The notes under the pieces: generated by a model
Databases searched by the model: none
What the model was told of the DNA's origin: nothing
Seen by the model: the letters and a program-made list of their open reading frames with translations, nothing else
Part shown: piece by piece, positions 1 to 9,786 of the stretch
How the letters are laid out: every line of letters starts with the position of its first letter
How positions within the stretch are numbered: the stretch's first letter is position 1
NCBI RefSeq assembly: GCF_000298315.2
Contig: NZ_AEYE02000002.1
Location: 1 to 64,000, forward strand
Source: Rhizobium grahamii CCGE 502
GTDB lineage: Bacteria; Pseudomonadota; Alphaproteobacteria; Rhizobiales; Rhizobiaceae
Reading direction: 5' to 3'
Length of the DNA: 64,000 nucleotides
Position numbers and translations under genes: made by a program

Positions 1-2051
1 CGGGTGCCGCTGCACCTGGACCTGCCGGTCGCGGTCGCCGTGAAAATGACGAAGACGATCGCGGTGCACCGCGTGGCGGCGCTCCGGCGCGCGGCCGTAT
101 CGTGCGTCCGGAACCGGCAAAGCCCGTTGCCGCGCGTCCGAAGGGTGACGAAGGCCGCCGTCAGGGCAAGCTGACAATCACCGCTGCGAGCACGGATGAC
201 GACGGCAACGCCCGTGGCCGCTCGATGGCCGCCATGCGCCGCCGCCAGGAAAAATTCCGCCGCAGCCAGATGCAGGAAACCCGCGAAAAGGTTGTCCGCG
301 AAGTCATCCTGCCGGAGACCATCACCATTCAGGAACTGTCGCAGCGCATGTCGGAACGCGCAGTCGACGTCATCAAATACCTGATGAAGGAAGGCCAGAT
401 GATGAAGCCGGGCGACGTCATCGACGCCGACCTTGCTGAACTTATCGCCGGCGAATTCGGCCACACCGTCAAGCGCGTTTCGGAATCGGACGTTGAAGAA
501 GGCATCTTCAACATTGCCGATGCCGAAGGCGATCGCGTTTCGCGTCCGCCCGTTGTGACGATCATGGGTCACGTCGACCACGGCAAGACTTCGCTGCTCG
601 ACGCCATCCGCCATGCCAACGTGGTTGCCGGCGAAGCCGGTGGCATCACGCAGCATATCGGCGCCTATCAGGTAGAGCAGAACGGTCAGAAGATCACCTT
701 CATCGACACGCCCGGCCACGCCGCCTTCACGGCAATGCGTGCCCGTGGTGCGCAGGCAACCGACATTGCGATCCTGGTCGTTGCCGCTGACGACAGCGTC
801 ATGCCGCAGACGATTGAATCGATCAACCATGCAAAGGCCGCTGGTGTTCCGATCATCGTGGCGATCAACAAGGTCGATAAGCCGACCGCCGATCCGCAGA
901 AGGTGCGCACGCAGCTCCTGCAGCACGAAGTCTTCGTGGAATCGATGGGCGGTGAAGTTCTCGACGTCGAAGTTTCGGCCAAGACCGGCTTGAACCTCGA
1001 CAAGCTGCTGGAAGCCATCCTGCTTCAGGCTGAAATCCTGGACCTCAAGGCCAACCCGAACCGCACGGCGGAAGGCACGGTCATCGAAGCCCAGCTCGAC
1101 CGCGGCCGCGGTTCAGTTGCCACGGTTCTCGTTCAGAACGGTACGCTGAAGCCTGGCCAGATCATCGTCGCCGGTGATGTCTGGGGTCGTGTCCGCGCCC
1201 TCGTCACCGACAAGGGCGATCATGTCAAGGAAGCCCCGCCGGCCATGCCGGTCGAGGTGCTTGGTCTTTCCGGCACGCCGCAGGCCGGTGACAGGTTCGC
1301 TGTCGTCGAAAACGAAAGCCGCGCCCGCGAGATCTCCGAATACCGCCAGCGCCTCGCTCGCGACAAGGCCGCCGCCCGCCATTCGGGTCAGCGCGGCTCG
1401 CTGGAACAGATGATGACGCAGCTGCAGTCCGCTGGCGTCAAGGAGTTCCCGCTGGTCATCAAGGGCGACGTGCAAGGTTCGATCGAAGCGATCGCCGGCG
1501 CGCTCGAAAAGCTCGGCACGGACGAAGTTCGTGCCCGCATCGTTCACTCGGCTGTCGGCGGTGTGACGGAATCGGATATCTCGCTTGCCGAGGCATCGGG
1601 TGCCGCGATCATCGGCTTCAATGTCCGCGCAAACGCGCAGGCTCGTACGCTGGCGGAACGCCAGGGCATCGAAATCCGCTACTACAACATCATCTACGAC
1701 CTGGTGGATGACGTTAAGGCGGCGATGTCGGGTCTGCTCTCGCCGGAGCGTCGCGAAACCTTCCTCGGCAATGCCGAGATCCTCGAGGTGTTCAACATCA
1801 CGAAGGTCGGCAAGGTCGCGGGTTGCCGCGTCACCGAAGGCAAGGTCGAGCGTGGTGTCGGCGTTCGCCTCGTCCGCGACCACGTCGTCATCCACGAAGG
1901 CAAGCTCAAGACGCTCAAGCGCTTCAAGGATGAAGTCTCGGAAGTGCATTCCGGCCAGGAATGCGGTATGGCTTTCGAGAATTACGAAGACATCCGCGCC
2001 GGCGACACGATCGAATGCTTCCGCGTCGAGCACATCACGCGTACGCTTTGA
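1..2051 (+). CDS. infB: Translation initiation factor IF-2 (5' end cut by window)
   Basis: GTPase that places initiator fMet-tRNA on the 30S subunit and promotes subunit joining in the cytoplasm. The frame is open from the first bases of the window (read from position 3), so the N-terminus is missing. What remains begins with a Gly/Arg/Pro-rich low-complexity stretch typical of the alphaproteobacterial IF-2 N-terminus, followed by an IF2-N module around 290-490. The GTPase motifs follow: the P-loop GHVDHGKTS near 570, DTPGH near 706, and NKVDK near 868. The C-terminal beta-barrel and fMet-tRNA-binding domains run to the TGA at 2049. It is followed at 75 bp by rbfA, the usual nusA-infB-rbfA-truB order. 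Identification is essentially certain. Confidence 0.98.
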   Translation, partial: GAAAPGPAGRGRRENDEDDRGAPRGGAPARGRIVRPEPAKPVAARPKGDEGRRQGKLTITAASTDDDGNARGRSMAAMRRRQEKFRRSQMQETREKVVREVILPETITIQELSQRMSERAVDVIKYLMKEGQMMKPGDVIDADLAELIAGEFGHTVKRVSESDVEEGIFNIADAEGDRVSRPPVVTIMGHVDHGKTSLLDAIRHANVVAGEAGGITQHIGAYQVEQNGQKITFIDTPGHAAFTAMRARGAQATDIAILVVAADDSVMPQTIESINHAKAAGVPIIVAINKVDKPTADPQKVRTQLLQHEVFVESMGGEVLDVEVSAKTGLNLDKLLEAILLQAEILDLKANPNRTAEGTVIEAQLDRGRGSVATVLVQNGTLKPGQIIVAGDVWGRVRALVTDKGDHVKEAPPAMPVEVLGLSGTPQAGDRFAVVENESRAREISEYRQRLARDKAAARHSGQRGSLEQMMTQLQSAGVKEFPLVIKGDVQGSIEAIAGALEKLGTDEVRARIVHSAVGGVTESDISLAEASGAAIIGFNVRANAQARTLAERQGIEIRYYNIIYDLVDDVKAAMSGLLSPERRETFLGNAEILEVFNITKVGKVAGCRVTEGKVERGVGVRLVRDHVVIHEGKLKTLKRFKDEVSEVHSGQECGMAFENYEDIRAGDTIECFRVEHITRTL

Positions 2052-2126
2052 TCGCGTGATACTGGAAATTTGGACGGGCGCCGGATCAACTGAGGCCGGC
2101 GCCCGAACCTTTTGAGGCAAAGAAAA

Positions 2127-2537
2127 ATGGCAACAAGACCAACAACCTCCGCACCTTCGCAGCGTATGCTGCGCGTCGGCGAGCAGGTTCGCGCCGCGAT
2201 CACGCAGGTTCTGCAGCGCGGCGAAGTGCGCGATGACGTGATCGAGAAGACCGTCATTTCGATTTCCGAAGTCCGCATGTCGCCCGATCTGAAGATCGCG
2301 ACCGCCTTTGTGACGCCGCTCGGCGTGACGGACCATGATGCGGTGATTGGCGCGCTAAACCGCAATGCAAAATACATTCGCGGCCGCCTCGGGTCCCAGC
2401 TTCGGCAGATGAAGTACATGCCGGAGGTCCGCTTCCGCGACGATACGAGCTTCGACAATTACAAGAAGATCGACGAGTTGCTGCGCTCGCCCGAGGTCCA
2501 GCGCGATCTCGATCACGGCGATACCGAAGAAGAATAG
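2127..2537 (+). CDS. rbfA: 30S ribosome-binding factor A
   Basis: Small KH-fold factor (136 aa) that assists late maturation of the 16S rRNA 5' end in the 30S subunit. The protein shows the RbfA pattern: an N-terminal basic segment, [20 protein letters not shown], then the [16 protein letters not shown] strand region and [22 protein letters not shown]. An in-frame TTG lies 15 bases upstream. ATG 2127 is preferred because GAGG at 2114-2117 is spaced correctly for it and because RbfA proteins normally start near this point. The gene sits between infB and truB, with only 12 bp before truB, so it is co-transcribed with them. Confidence 0.95.
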   Translation: MATRPTTSAPSQRMLRVGEQVRAAITQVLQRGEVRDDVIEKTVISISEVRMSPDLKIATAFVTPLGVTDHDAVIGALNRNAKYIRGRLGSQLRQMKYMPEVRFRDDTSFDNYKKIDELLRSPEVQRDLDHGDTEEE

Positions 2538-2549
2538 TAGAAGAGACTG

Positions 2550-3482
2550 ATGTCCAAACCACGCAAACCGAAGGGCCGCCCGATCTCGGGTTGGCTGATC
2601 CTTGATAAGCCGGTCGATTTCGGCTCAACGGAAGCCGTTTCCAAGATCAAGTGGCTGTTTAAGGCGCAGAAGTGCGGTCACGCGGGCACGCTCGACCCGC
2701 TGGCGTCGGGGATGTTGCCGATCGCCCTTGGCGATGCGACCAAGACCGTCCCCTACGTGATGGACGGCCGCAAGATTTACGAATTCACCGTGACTTGGGG
2801 CGAGGAGCGTGCAACGGACGATCTCGAGGGCGATGTGACGCAGAGCTCCGACAAGCGCCCGAGCGAACAGCAGATCCGCGACCTCCTGCCGAAATACACC
2901 GGCGTCATCAGTCAGGTGCCGCCGCAGTTTTCTGCCATCAAGATATCGGGCGAGCGCGCCTATGATCTGGCGCGTGAAGGTGAAGCCGTCGAGATTCCGT
3001 CGCGCGAGGTCGAGATTTTTCGTTTGACGCTCCTGTCTTGCCAGGATGCCAATACGGCGCATTTCGAAGTCGAATGCGGCAAGGGCACCTATGTACGGGC
3101 GCTCGCGCGCGATTTCGGCCGCGAGCTTGGCTGCTATGGCCATATCTCCGGCCTGCGTCGCAGCTTTGTCGCTCCGTTTGCCGAAGAGACGATGATACCG
3201 CTTGCCGATCTCGTTGCGCTTGAGACAGTCGAAGATGCGGACGAACGGCTTGCCGCTCTGGATGCCCTGCTGATCGAGACCAGCGAAGCGCTCTCCTCGC
3301 TGCCGCATCTTGTCGTCAACGACGACCAGGCGCACAGGCTGAAGATGGGCAATCCGATCCTCGTGCGCGGGCGCGATGCGCCGGTTGCCGAAAGCGAAGC
3401 CTATGCCACGTCCCGCGGCAAACTGGTCGCGATCGGGGAGATCGGGCAGGGTGAGTTCCGCCCGAAGCGCGTTTTTGGCTGA
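2550..3482 (+). CDS. truB: tRNA pseudouridine(55) synthase
   Basis: Converts U55 in the T-loop of tRNAs to pseudouridine. The 310-aa protein has the TruB signature [11 protein letters not shown], with Asp49 the expected catalytic aspartate. It also has the core elements [17 protein letters not shown] and [12 protein letters not shown], and a C-terminal extension resembling the TruB C-terminal domain. The ATG follows a purine-rich GAAGAGA. It lies 12 bp after rbfA, in the conserved infB-rbfA-truB block. Usually rpsO follows directly; here an exported hydrolase gene comes between. Confidence 0.96.
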   Translation: MSKPRKPKGRPISGWLILDKPVDFGSTEAVSKIKWLFKAQKCGHAGTLDPLASGMLPIALGDATKTVPYVMDGRKIYEFTVTWGEERATDDLEGDVTQSSDKRPSEQQIRDLLPKYTGVISQVPPQFSAIKISGERAYDLAREGEAVEIPSREVEIFRLTLLSCQDANTAHFEVECGKGTYVRALARDFGRELGCYGHISGLRRSFVAPFAEETMIPLADLVALETVEDADERLAALDALLIETSEALSSLPHLVVNDDQAHRLKMGNPILVRGRDAPVAESEAYATSRGKLVAIGEIGQGEFRPKRVFG

Positions 3483-3612
3483 TCTTCGATAAACCTCTGG
3501 TTTCGGCTCGATGCAGGGCTAGACAAACCACAGATGGCAGTTGTCAGCCTTTGCCATTAAGATATGTTTCCCTGATCCGGGCCGCGGAGCCCTTTGGATC
3601 AGGGAGATAGTC

Positions 3613-4464
3613 ATGCGCAGACTTGCAGCCGGCATCCTCATGTTCTTCTCGGCGGTTTTGATGGCCGCGAGCGCTTCGTCGGCAGAGCGCTGGGCGACGT
3701 TGCCAGCCTTCCCACCGATGCCGGCCCCTAAGACGAGTGGCATGGCCCCCGTCAACGACATCAAGATGTACTACGCCGAATACGGTGAGGGTGAGCCGAT
3801 CCTGTTCATCCACGGCGGGCTCGGTAGCGCCGACGTCTGGGGCTACCAGGTGGCTGAATTTGCCAAGGATCATCGGGTGATCGTAGCCGACAGCCGGGGG
3901 CATGGCCGCTCGACGCGCAGCCAGCAGCCGTTCGGCTATGATCTGATGACCTCCGACTATGTCGCTTTGCTGGACTATCTGAAGCTCGACAAGGTTACGC
4001 TGGTCGGCTGGTCGGATGGTGGCATCATCGGCATCGACATGGCGATGAAGAACCCTGAGAAGCTGACGCGCGTGATCGCGCAGGCCGCGAACGTCACGAC
4101 TGACGGCGTCAAAGCCGACGCTTTGACCAACAAGACTTTCAGCGATTACATCAATGCAGCTGGCGAGACTTACAAAAAACTCTCGCAGACACCGAATGAA
4201 TATGATGCCTTCGTTACCGAGATTTCGGCGATGTGGGAAAGTCAGCCTGTCTGGACGGCCGATGACCTTGGCAAGATCAAGGTACCCATGACCCTGGCCA
4301 TCGGCGATCACGACGAGGCGATCAAGCTCGACCACACCGAGATGATGGCCAAGCAAATTCCGGGATCGAAGCTGGTGATCCTCAAGGACGCGAGCCATTT
4401 CGCCATGCTGCAAGACCCAGAAGGTTACAATGCCATGATCCGGGATGCGATGGCTGGAAAGTGA
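3613..4464 (+). CDS. Exported alpha/beta-fold hydrolase
   Basis: Predicted periplasmic serine hydrolase of 283 aa; the substrate cannot be told from sequence. The first 24 residues (MRRLAAG...ASSA) look like a Sec signal peptide. The fold landmarks are an oxyanion-hole segment FIHGGLGS (about residues 66-73), the nucleophile elbow GWSDGG with Ser134, an acidic residue in GDHDEAI near 237 and the catalytic His in DASHFAM near 264. An upstream in-frame TTG at 3541 would add 24 residues ahead of the signal peptide; ATG 3613 with AGGGAGAT just before it is better. The gene interrupts the usual truB-rpsO adjacency. It could be an esterase, lactonase or haloperoxidase-like enzyme. Confidence 0.85.
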   Translation: MRRLAAGILMFFSAVLMAASASSAERWATLPAFPPMPAPKTSGMAPVNDIKMYYAEYGEGEPILFIHGGLGSADVWGYQVAEFAKDHRVIVADSRGHGRSTRSQQPFGYDLMTSDYVALLDYLKLDKVTLVGWSDGGIIGIDMAMKNPEKLTRVIAQAANVTTDGVKADALTNKTFSDYINAAGETYKKLSQTPNEYDAFVTEISAMWESQPVWTADDLGKIKVPMTLAIGDHDEAIKLDHTEMMAKQIPGSKLVILKDASHFAMLQDPEGYNAMIRDAMAGK

Positions 4465-4621
4465 CGAATCGACCATCTCAGCTCTGCCTCTTTCCATTGC
4501 AGCACATTTGGTTTATAGGCAGCGCCAGCAATCGGGCTCTGTCCGGATGCATTCGCGGCCAAAGCTGGACGACATCCCGGCTTTTGGCGACCTAATCTCC
4601 TCTCATAGAAAGGAACATCCG

Positions 4622-4891
4622 ATGTCGATTACTGCTGAGCGCAAGACGGCTCTCATCAAGGAATACGCAACGTTCGAAGGCGACACCGGTTCTCCGGAAG
4701 TTCAGGTTGCCATCCTGACCGAGCGTATCAACAACCTGACCGGCCACTTCAAGGACCACAAGAAGGATAACCATTCCCGCCGTGGTCTGCTGACGATGGT
4801 TTCCAGCCGCCGCTCGCTTCTTGACTACCTCAAGAAGAAGGACGAAGGCCGCTACACCAAGCTGATCGGCAGCCTGGGTATCCGCCGCTAG
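4622..4891 (+). CDS. rpsO: 30S ribosomal protein S15
   Basis: Primary 16S rRNA-binding protein of the 30S platform, 89 aa, the standard S15 length. The sequence matches the family throughout: [20 protein letters not shown], then [18 protein letters not shown] and [16 protein letters not shown] 4622 follows AGAAAGGA at good spacing. It is followed by a strong intrinsic terminator at 4901-4938 and then pnp, the conserved rpsO-pnp pair. In other bacteria S15 represses its own mRNA; the sequence alone does not show whether that happens here. Confidence 0.98.
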   Translation: MSITAERKTALIKEYATFEGDTGSPEVQVAILTERINNLTGHFKDHKKDNHSRRGLLTMVSSRRSLLDYLKKKDEGRYTKLIGSLGIRR

Positions 4892-4900
4892 TGATTTCTC

Positions 4901-4938
4901 GGCGGGCGCTCCCCCTTGGGACGCCCGCCGGATTTTTT
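4901..4938 (+). terminator. Intrinsic terminator after rpsO
   Basis: GGCGGGCG at 4901-4908 pairs with CGCCCGCC at 4922-4929, extended by TCCC/GGGA after a one-base bulge. A run of six T follows at 4933-4938. It lies nine bases past the rpsO stop and may attenuate read-through into pnp. Confidence 0.85.
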
Positions 4939-5207
4939 CGGGGAACCTTTCCCCACCCGCCACCCGTGGCGGATTGCCCGGCAGACCCGGATGGGCCGGT
5001 TCTGCCAAACCAACCGTTGACCTGTCATGGGGCAGGATTGCCGGATGCTTTCGGCCAGGGCTCGATGAGCTTTGGCCCGGTCTCTTCCGGGACCGTTGAT
5101 GCAAAGCCTCCCGTTGTCTTGCCCATGATGTGTCACACCGATTGCGGTTGACCGTGTGCCGTGCCTTGGAGGGCAGGCGCGCGTTCCCGCATTGAAGGAC
5201 AAGACAT
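4939..5207 (+). other. rpsO-pnp intergenic region with structured leader
   Basis: Non-coding stretch (with the terminator, 316 bp between genes). No convincing reading frame is present. Small hairpins can be drawn at 4957-4972 (CCGCCA/TGGCGG, loop CCCG) and 4980-5006 (GGCAGA/TCTGCC). In enterobacteria the pnp leader is an RNase III processing and autoregulation site; a similar role here is inference only. The ribosome site AAGGAC precedes pnp. Confidence 0.5.
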
Positions 5208-7358
5208 ATGTTCGATACTCATAGTGTGGAAATCGAGTGGGCAGGCCGCCCGCTGAAGCTGGAAACCGGCAAGATCGCCCGTCAGGCTGACGGTGCGGTT
5301 CTCGCGACCTACGGCGAAACCGTGGTTCTCGCCACCGTCGTTTCCGCCAAGGCGCCGAAGCCGGGCCAGGACTTCTTCCCGCTGACCGTCAACTACCAGG
5401 AAAAGACCTACGCAGCCGGCAAGATCCCCGGCGGCTACTTCAAGCGCGAAGGCCGTCCGTCTGAAAACGAAACCCTCGTTTCCCGCCTGATCGACCGCCC
5501 GATCCGCCCGCTCTTCCCGGAAGGCTACAAGAACGACACCCAGGTCGTCGTCACCGTCATCCAACATGACCTCGAAAACAACCCCGACATCCTGTCGATG
5601 GTTGCGACCTCTGCAGCCCTGACGCTCTCGGGCGTTCCCTTCATGGGGCCTGTCGGCGCTGCCCGCGTCGGCTACATCAACGGCGAATACGTTCTGAACC
5701 CGCATCTCGACGAGATGGACGAGTCGGTTCTCGACCTCGTCGTCGCCGGTACGCACGATGCCGTTCTGATGGTTGAATCCGAAGCCAAGGAACTCAACGA
5801 AGAAGTCATGCTCGGCGCGGTCATGTTCGGTCACAAGGGCTTTCAGCCGGTGCTCGACGCGATCATCAAGCTTGCTGAAGTGGCCGCCAAGGAACCGCGT
5901 GACTTCCAGCCGGAAGACTATTCAGAACTCGAAGGCGAGATGCTGAAGCATTTCGAAGCCGAGCTTCGCACCGCCTACAAGAACACGCAGAAGGCCGAGC
6001 GCTACTCTGCCGTCGACGCCGTCAAGGCGAAGGTCAAGGCGCACTTCCTGCCGGAAGAAGGCGAAGCCAAGTACACGGCCGAAGAAGTCGGCGCGATCTT
6101 CAAGCACCTGCAGGCAAAGATCGTTCGCTGGAACATTCTCGACACCAAGAGCCGCATCGACGGCCGCGACCTAGAGACCGTTCGCCCGATCGTTTCGGAA
6201 GTCGGCCTCCTGCCGCGCACGCACGGTTCTGCTCTCTTCACCCGCGGTGAAACGCAGGCGATCGTCGTTGCCACGCTCGGCACCGGCGAAGACGAGCAGT
6301 ATGTCGACAGCCTGACGGGCATGTACAAGGAGCGCTTCCTGCTCCATTACAACTTCCCTCCCTACTCGGTTGGCGAAACTGGCCGCATGGGCTCCCCGGG
6401 CCGCCGCGAAATCGGTCACGGCAAGCTCGCATGGCGCGCCATCCGCCCGATGTTGCCGTCTGCCGAGCAGTTCCCCTACACGCTGCGCGTTGTTTCCGAA
6501 ATCACCGAGTCGAATGGCTCATCCTCCATGGCAACCGTCTGCGGCACCTCGCTCGCTCTGATGGACGCCGGCGTTCCTTTGGCTAAGCCGGTTGCCGGTA
6601 TCGCCATGGGCCTGATCCTCGAGGGTGACCGCTTCGCCGTTCTCTCCGACATCCTTGGCGACGAAGACCACCTCGGCGACATGGACTTCAAGGTTGCAGG
6701 CACGGCCGATGGCATCACCTCGCTGCAGATGGACATCAAGATCGCCGGCATCACCGAAGAGATCATGAAGGTCGCTCTCGGCCAGGCTCAGGGCGGTCGC
6801 ACCCACATCCTCGGCGAAATGGCCAAGGCCATCACAGAGAGCCGCGGCCAGCTCGGTGAATTCGCACCGCGCATCGAAGTCATGAACATCCCGGTCGACA
6901 AGATCCGCGAAGTCATCGGCTCCGGCGGCAAGGTCATCCGCGAAATCGTCGAAAAGACCGGCGCCAAGATCAATATCGAAGACGACGGCACCGTGAAGAT
7001 CGCATCTTCCTCGGGCAAGGAAATCGAAGCGGCCCGCAAGTGGATCCACTCGATCGTTGCCGAGCCGGAAGTCGGCCAGATCTACGAAGGTACTGTCGTG
7101 AAGACCGCCGACTTCGGCGCCTTCGTCAACTTCTTCGGCGCCCGCGACGGCCTCGTCCACATCTCGCAGCTCGCTTCCGAGCGTGTTGCCAAGACCCAGG
7201 ACGTCGTCAAGGAAGGCCAGAAGGTTTGGGTCAAGCTCCTCGGCTTCGACGAGCGCGGCAAGGTCCGCCTGTCGATGAAGGTTGTCGATCAGGCAACCGG
7301 CCAGGAATTTCCGGCTGCTGAAAAGTCTGAAAAGAAGAAGGAAGATGCGGCTGAGTAA
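5208..7358 (+). CDS. pnp: Polyribonucleotide nucleotidyltransferase (PNPase)
   Basis: Phosphorolytic 3'-5' exoribonuclease of mRNA turnover and quality control, a trimeric ring in the cytoplasm. The 716-aa protein (family about 700-715) has two RNase PH domains (about 10-230 and 310-545) joined by an alpha-helical linker. A KH domain (about 555-615; [15 protein letters not shown]) and an S1 domain (about 622-695; [27 protein letters not shown]) follow. The tail is Lys/Glu-rich. ATG 5208 has AAGGAC upstream. It lies downstream of rpsO as in most proteobacteria. Confidence 0.98.
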   Translation: MFDTHSVEIEWAGRPLKLETGKIARQADGAVLATYGETVVLATVVSAKAPKPGQDFFPLTVNYQEKTYAAGKIPGGYFKREGRPSENETLVSRLIDRPIRPLFPEGYKNDTQVVVTVIQHDLENNPDILSMVATSAALTLSGVPFMGPVGAARVGYINGEYVLNPHLDEMDESVLDLVVAGTHDAVLMVESEAKELNEEVMLGAVMFGHKGFQPVLDAIIKLAEVAAKEPRDFQPEDYSELEGEMLKHFEAELRTAYKNTQKAERYSAVDAVKAKVKAHFLPEEGEAKYTAEEVGAIFKHLQAKIVRWNILDTKSRIDGRDLETVRPIVSEVGLLPRTHGSALFTRGETQAIVVATLGTGEDEQYVDSLTGMYKERFLLHYNFPPYSVGETGRMGSPGRREIGHGKLAWRAIRPMLPSAEQFPYTLRVVSEITESNGSSSMATVCGTSLALMDAGVPLAKPVAGIAMGLILEGDRFAVLSDILGDEDHLGDMDFKVAGTADGITSLQMDIKIAGITEEIMKVALGQAQGGRTHILGEMAKAITESRGQLGEFAPRIEVMNIPVDKIREVIGSGGKVIREIVEKTGAKINIEDDGTVKIASSSGKEIEAARKWIHSIVAEPEVGQIYEGTVVKTADFGAFVNFFGARDGLVHISQLASERVAKTQDVVKEGQKVWVKLLGFDERGKVRLSMKVVDQATGQEFPAAEKSEKKKEDAAE

Positions 7359-7380
7359 GCCGCGCCTTTCAAACCATTTG

Positions 7381-7410
7381 AGGGCGTGGGAGTTTTCCCG
7401 CGCCCTTTTT
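7381..7410 (+). terminator. Intrinsic terminator after pnp
   Basis: AGGGCGTGGGA pairs with TCCCGCGCCCT (one G-T wobble, loop GTTT) and is followed by TTTTT at 7406-7410. It ends the pnp transcript 22 bases past the stop codon. Confidence 0.85.
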
Positions 7411-7430
7411 GCATCCAAAGAGAAGAGACC

Positions 7431-8447
7431 ATGAGCCGCGAGACCCTGAAGACACTGTTCCATCCCTTTGCCAGCGGCACCGTCGGCGCGCCGGGCGAGG
7501 GCGAACGCGTACTCTTCCTTGGCGCGGAGGCGGGCTTCGCTGTGCCAGAGGGCTTTGCCGCCTCGCTGAGCGCCGTACAGGGCTTCCGGCCGCTGTACCG
7601 ACAGCTGCTCTCCCAGCGCATCGAAACCACGCCTGAGATCGAAGGCGAGGACTACGATGCCGCGCTGGTTCTCTGCAACAAGCACAAGGGCGAGAACGAG
7701 GCCAACATCGCTGCCGCGCTTCAGCGTGTGAAGGAAGGCGGCTTGATCGTCATCGCCGGCGGCAAGGAGGATGGCATCCAGTCGCTGCGCAAGCGCATGG
7801 AGGGCTTCGGCCTTGAGATCGAACACATGCCGAAATATCACGGCGTGGCGCTGTGGTTCGCACGGCCGGCCGACGTCACCGAGGTCGTCAGCAAGTTTTC
7901 CAAGCCGTCCGTCCGCGTGGATGGCCGTTTCCTGGCTGCAGCTGGCATGTTCTCGCACGATCGCGTCGATGATGGCTCGGAATTGCTCGCCTCGCGTCTG
8001 CCCGCCGATTTTACCGGTGACGTAGCCGATTTCGGCGCTGGTTGGGGGTATCTCTCCGTCGAATTGGCAGAGCGGTCTCCCGGTGTCAGCCGTCTTGACC
8101 TCTACGAAGCCAACTACGCCGCTCTGGAAGCGGCAAAGGCCAATCTGGAGGAGAACTGCCCGAACGTGCCTGCGCGCTTCTTCTGGCACGATCTGGCCGG
8201 CGAACCGGTCAAGGACAAGTACGATCTCGTGATCATGAATCCGCCCTTCCACGAAGGCCATGCGGCAGAGCCATCGCTCGGCCAGGCGATGATCAAGACG
8301 GCAGCGTCGGCGCTGCGCGGCGGCGGTCGTCTGCTGCTGGTTGCCAATCGCGGCTTGCCTTACGAGCCGGTGCTGGCCGCGAACTTCAAGGAGAGCGGCG
8401 AAACCTGCCGCAACGCCCGCTTCAAGGTGCTTTGGGCAAAGAAGTAG
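7431..8447 (+). CDS. Class I SAM-dependent methyltransferase, RsmC-like
   Basis: Predicted RNA guanine-N2 methyltransferase of the RsmC/RlmG type (338 aa); RsmC modifies G1207 of 16S rRNA. The layout fits: an N-terminal degenerate methyltransferase-like half (to about 150) and a C-terminal active half. The active half has the SAM-binding segment ADFGAGWGYLSVEL near 198-211 and the NPPF motif at 270-273 (VIMNPPFHEG). ATG 7431 follows AGAAGAGA; the frame runs further upstream only through the pnp terminator. It stands alone between pnp and an NTF2-like gene. The exact target nucleotide is inference. Confidence 0.85.
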   Translation: MSRETLKTLFHPFASGTVGAPGEGERVLFLGAEAGFAVPEGFAASLSAVQGFRPLYRQLLSQRIETTPEIEGEDYDAALVLCNKHKGENEANIAAALQRVKEGGLIVIAGGKEDGIQSLRKRMEGFGLEIEHMPKYHGVALWFARPADVTEVVSKFSKPSVRVDGRFLAAAGMFSHDRVDDGSELLASRLPADFTGDVADFGAGWGYLSVELAERSPGVSRLDLYEANYAALEAAKANLEENCPNVPARFFWHDLAGEPVKDKYDLVIMNPPFHEGHAAEPSLGQAMIKTAASALRGGGRLLLVANRGLPYEPVLAANFKESGETCRNARFKVLWAKK

Positions 8448-8520
8448 TCACCCCGCATAGCCGGCCTTCCCGGATCTGTTAGACTTGCCCCAACGAGCTT
8501 ACGAGCGGGAGGGGCAAGCC

Positions 8521-8928
8521 ATGGAAACGGAAGCCAACAAGGACATCGTCAGAGCCTATGTCGAGGCGTTCAATCGCTTCGACATGGTGGCGTTGCGCGA
8601 CCTGTTTACCGCGGACGCGCGGATCTACGGCGTTCTCGGATATGGTGGCCTCGATGATGTCGAGCCGATCTGGCACGAGCTTCACGACGGCATGAACATA
8701 AACCTCGAGATCCTCGAAATCGCTGCCGAAGGGCAGAATGTCGTCGTCCGCTACAGGGAGACCGGCCGCTATTCCGGCTTCTTCCGCGGCCTTGTGGGTC
8801 ACGATCCGACCGGTAAGAGCTACGACGTTACCGCGATGGAATGGTTCGTCATCGAAAACGGAAAGATTACGACGCGTTGGGGCGCCAGGGACTCGGCCGC
8901 CATCCTGCGGCAGGTCATGCATCACTAG
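8521..8928 (+). CDS. NTF2-like (SnoaL/ketosteroid-isomerase fold) protein
   Basis: A 135-aa protein of the SnoaL-like NTF2 superfamily. It starts with a helix carrying IVRAYVEAFNRFDMVALRDLFTADARIYG, the typical opening of this fold, and ends with EWFVIENGKITTRWGARDSAAILRQ. Members include polyketide cyclases, limonene epoxide hydrolases and many uncharacterised proteins, so the reaction is not predicted. ATG 8521 has GGGAGGGG directly upstream. It converges on fabI and shares the terminator at 8945-8973. Confidence 0.75.
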   Translation: METEANKDIVRAYVEAFNRFDMVALRDLFTADARIYGVLGYGGLDDVEPIWHELHDGMNINLEILEIAAEGQNVVVRYRETGRYSGFFRGLVGHDPTGKSYDVTAMEWFVIENGKITTRWGARDSAAILRQVMHH

Positions 8929-8944
8929 CGGATGCGCCTAAAGG

Positions 8945-8973
8945 AAAAGCCGGGCTTCGAGCCCGGCCTTTTG
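8945..8973. terminator. Bidirectional terminator between NTF2-like gene and fabI
   Basis: Perfect GCCGGGCT/AGCCCGGC stem at 8949-8967 with a TCG loop. It is flanked by AAAA on the left and CTTTTGT on the right, so it can act on both converging transcripts. Confidence 0.75.
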
Positions 8974-8975
8974 TC

Positions 8976-9782
8976 TTATTCCACGTCTGCCTTGCGCAGC
9001 GCCTCCAGCGCCGGCATCGACGTAATGTTGAAGCCGGCATCGACGAAATGGATTTCACCAGTGACGCCTGCTGCCATGTCGGAGAGCAGGTAGAGGGCCG
9101 AATTGCCGACGTGATCGATGGTCACGGTCTTGCGCAGCGGCGAGTTCTGCTGATTCCACGACAGGATGGCCCGGGCATCAGAGATACCGGCGCCAGCCAG
9201 CGTGCGGATCGGGCCGGCTGAGATCGCGTTGACGCGAATACCACGCGGGCCGTAGTCGGCGGCCAGATAGCGCACGGAGGCCTCGAGAGCGGCCTTGGCA
9301 ACGCCCATGACGTTGTAGTTCGGGATGACGCGCGTCGAGCCGTTATAGGTCAGCGTCAGCATCGATCCGCCTGCGTTCATCAGAGGCGCCAAGCGCTTGG
9401 CGATCTCGGTGAAGGAGAAACAGGAGATGACCATCGTGCGGCTGAAATTGTCGCGCGTGGTGTCGGCGTAAAGGCCCTTCAGCTCATTCTTGTCGGAAAA
9501 ACCGATGGCATGCACGACGAAGTCGAGCGTGCCCCAGCGTTCCTTGATAGCTTCAACTGTGGCGTCGACGGAAGCAATGTCCTCGACGTCGCACGGCAGA
9601 ACGAATTCGGATCCGGCTTCAGCTGCGAGCGGCTTCACCCGCTTGCCGAGTGCATCGCCCTGATAGGTAAAGGCAAGCTCTGCACCCTGTGCTGCCAGCG
9701 CCTTCGAAATTCCCCAGGCGATGGAATGGTTGTTCGCAACGCCCATGATAAGCCCGCGCTTACCCTGCATGATTCCTGTCAT
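8976..9782 (-). CDS. fabI: Enoyl-[acyl-carrier-protein] reductase (NADH)
   Basis: Catalyses the last reduction of each fatty-acid elongation cycle. The 268-aa short-chain dehydrogenase has the FabI N-terminus GKRGLIMGVANNHSIAWGI and the FabI-type Tyr156-x6-Lys163 pair in NYNVMGVAKAAL. It ends with the FabI-like GAGISDARAI...TGEIHFVDAGF segment. The chosen ATG at 9782 lies four bases after the fabB stop; translation further upstream would overlap fabB and lacks similarity. It is the last gene of the fabA-fabB-fabI operon. FabI enzymes are the target of triclosan-type inhibitors. Confidence 0.95.
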   Translation of the reverse strand: MTGIMQGKRGLIMGVANNHSIAWGISKALAAQGAELAFTYQGDALGKRVKPLAAEAGSEFVLPCDVEDIASVDATVEAIKERWGTLDFVVHAIGFSDKNELKGLYADTTRDNFSRTMVISCFSFTEIAKRLAPLMNAGGSMLTLTYNGSTRVIPNYNVMGVAKAALEASVRYLAADYGPRGIRVNAISAGPIRTLAGAGISDARAILSWNQQNSPLRKTVTIDHVGNSALYLLSDMAAGVTGEIHFVDAGFNITSMPALEALRKADVE

Positions 9783-9786
9783 ATTG

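Noticed and set aside
1113-2336. A 407-codon minus-strand frame opposite infB and rbfA
   Set aside because: It overlaps conserved housekeeping genes and has no recognisable motif.
6519-8261. A 580-codon open frame on the minus strand opposite pnp and the methyltransferase
   Set aside because: It is antisense to two clearly real genes, its product has the odd composition of a GC-rich shadow frame, and it has no recognisable domain.
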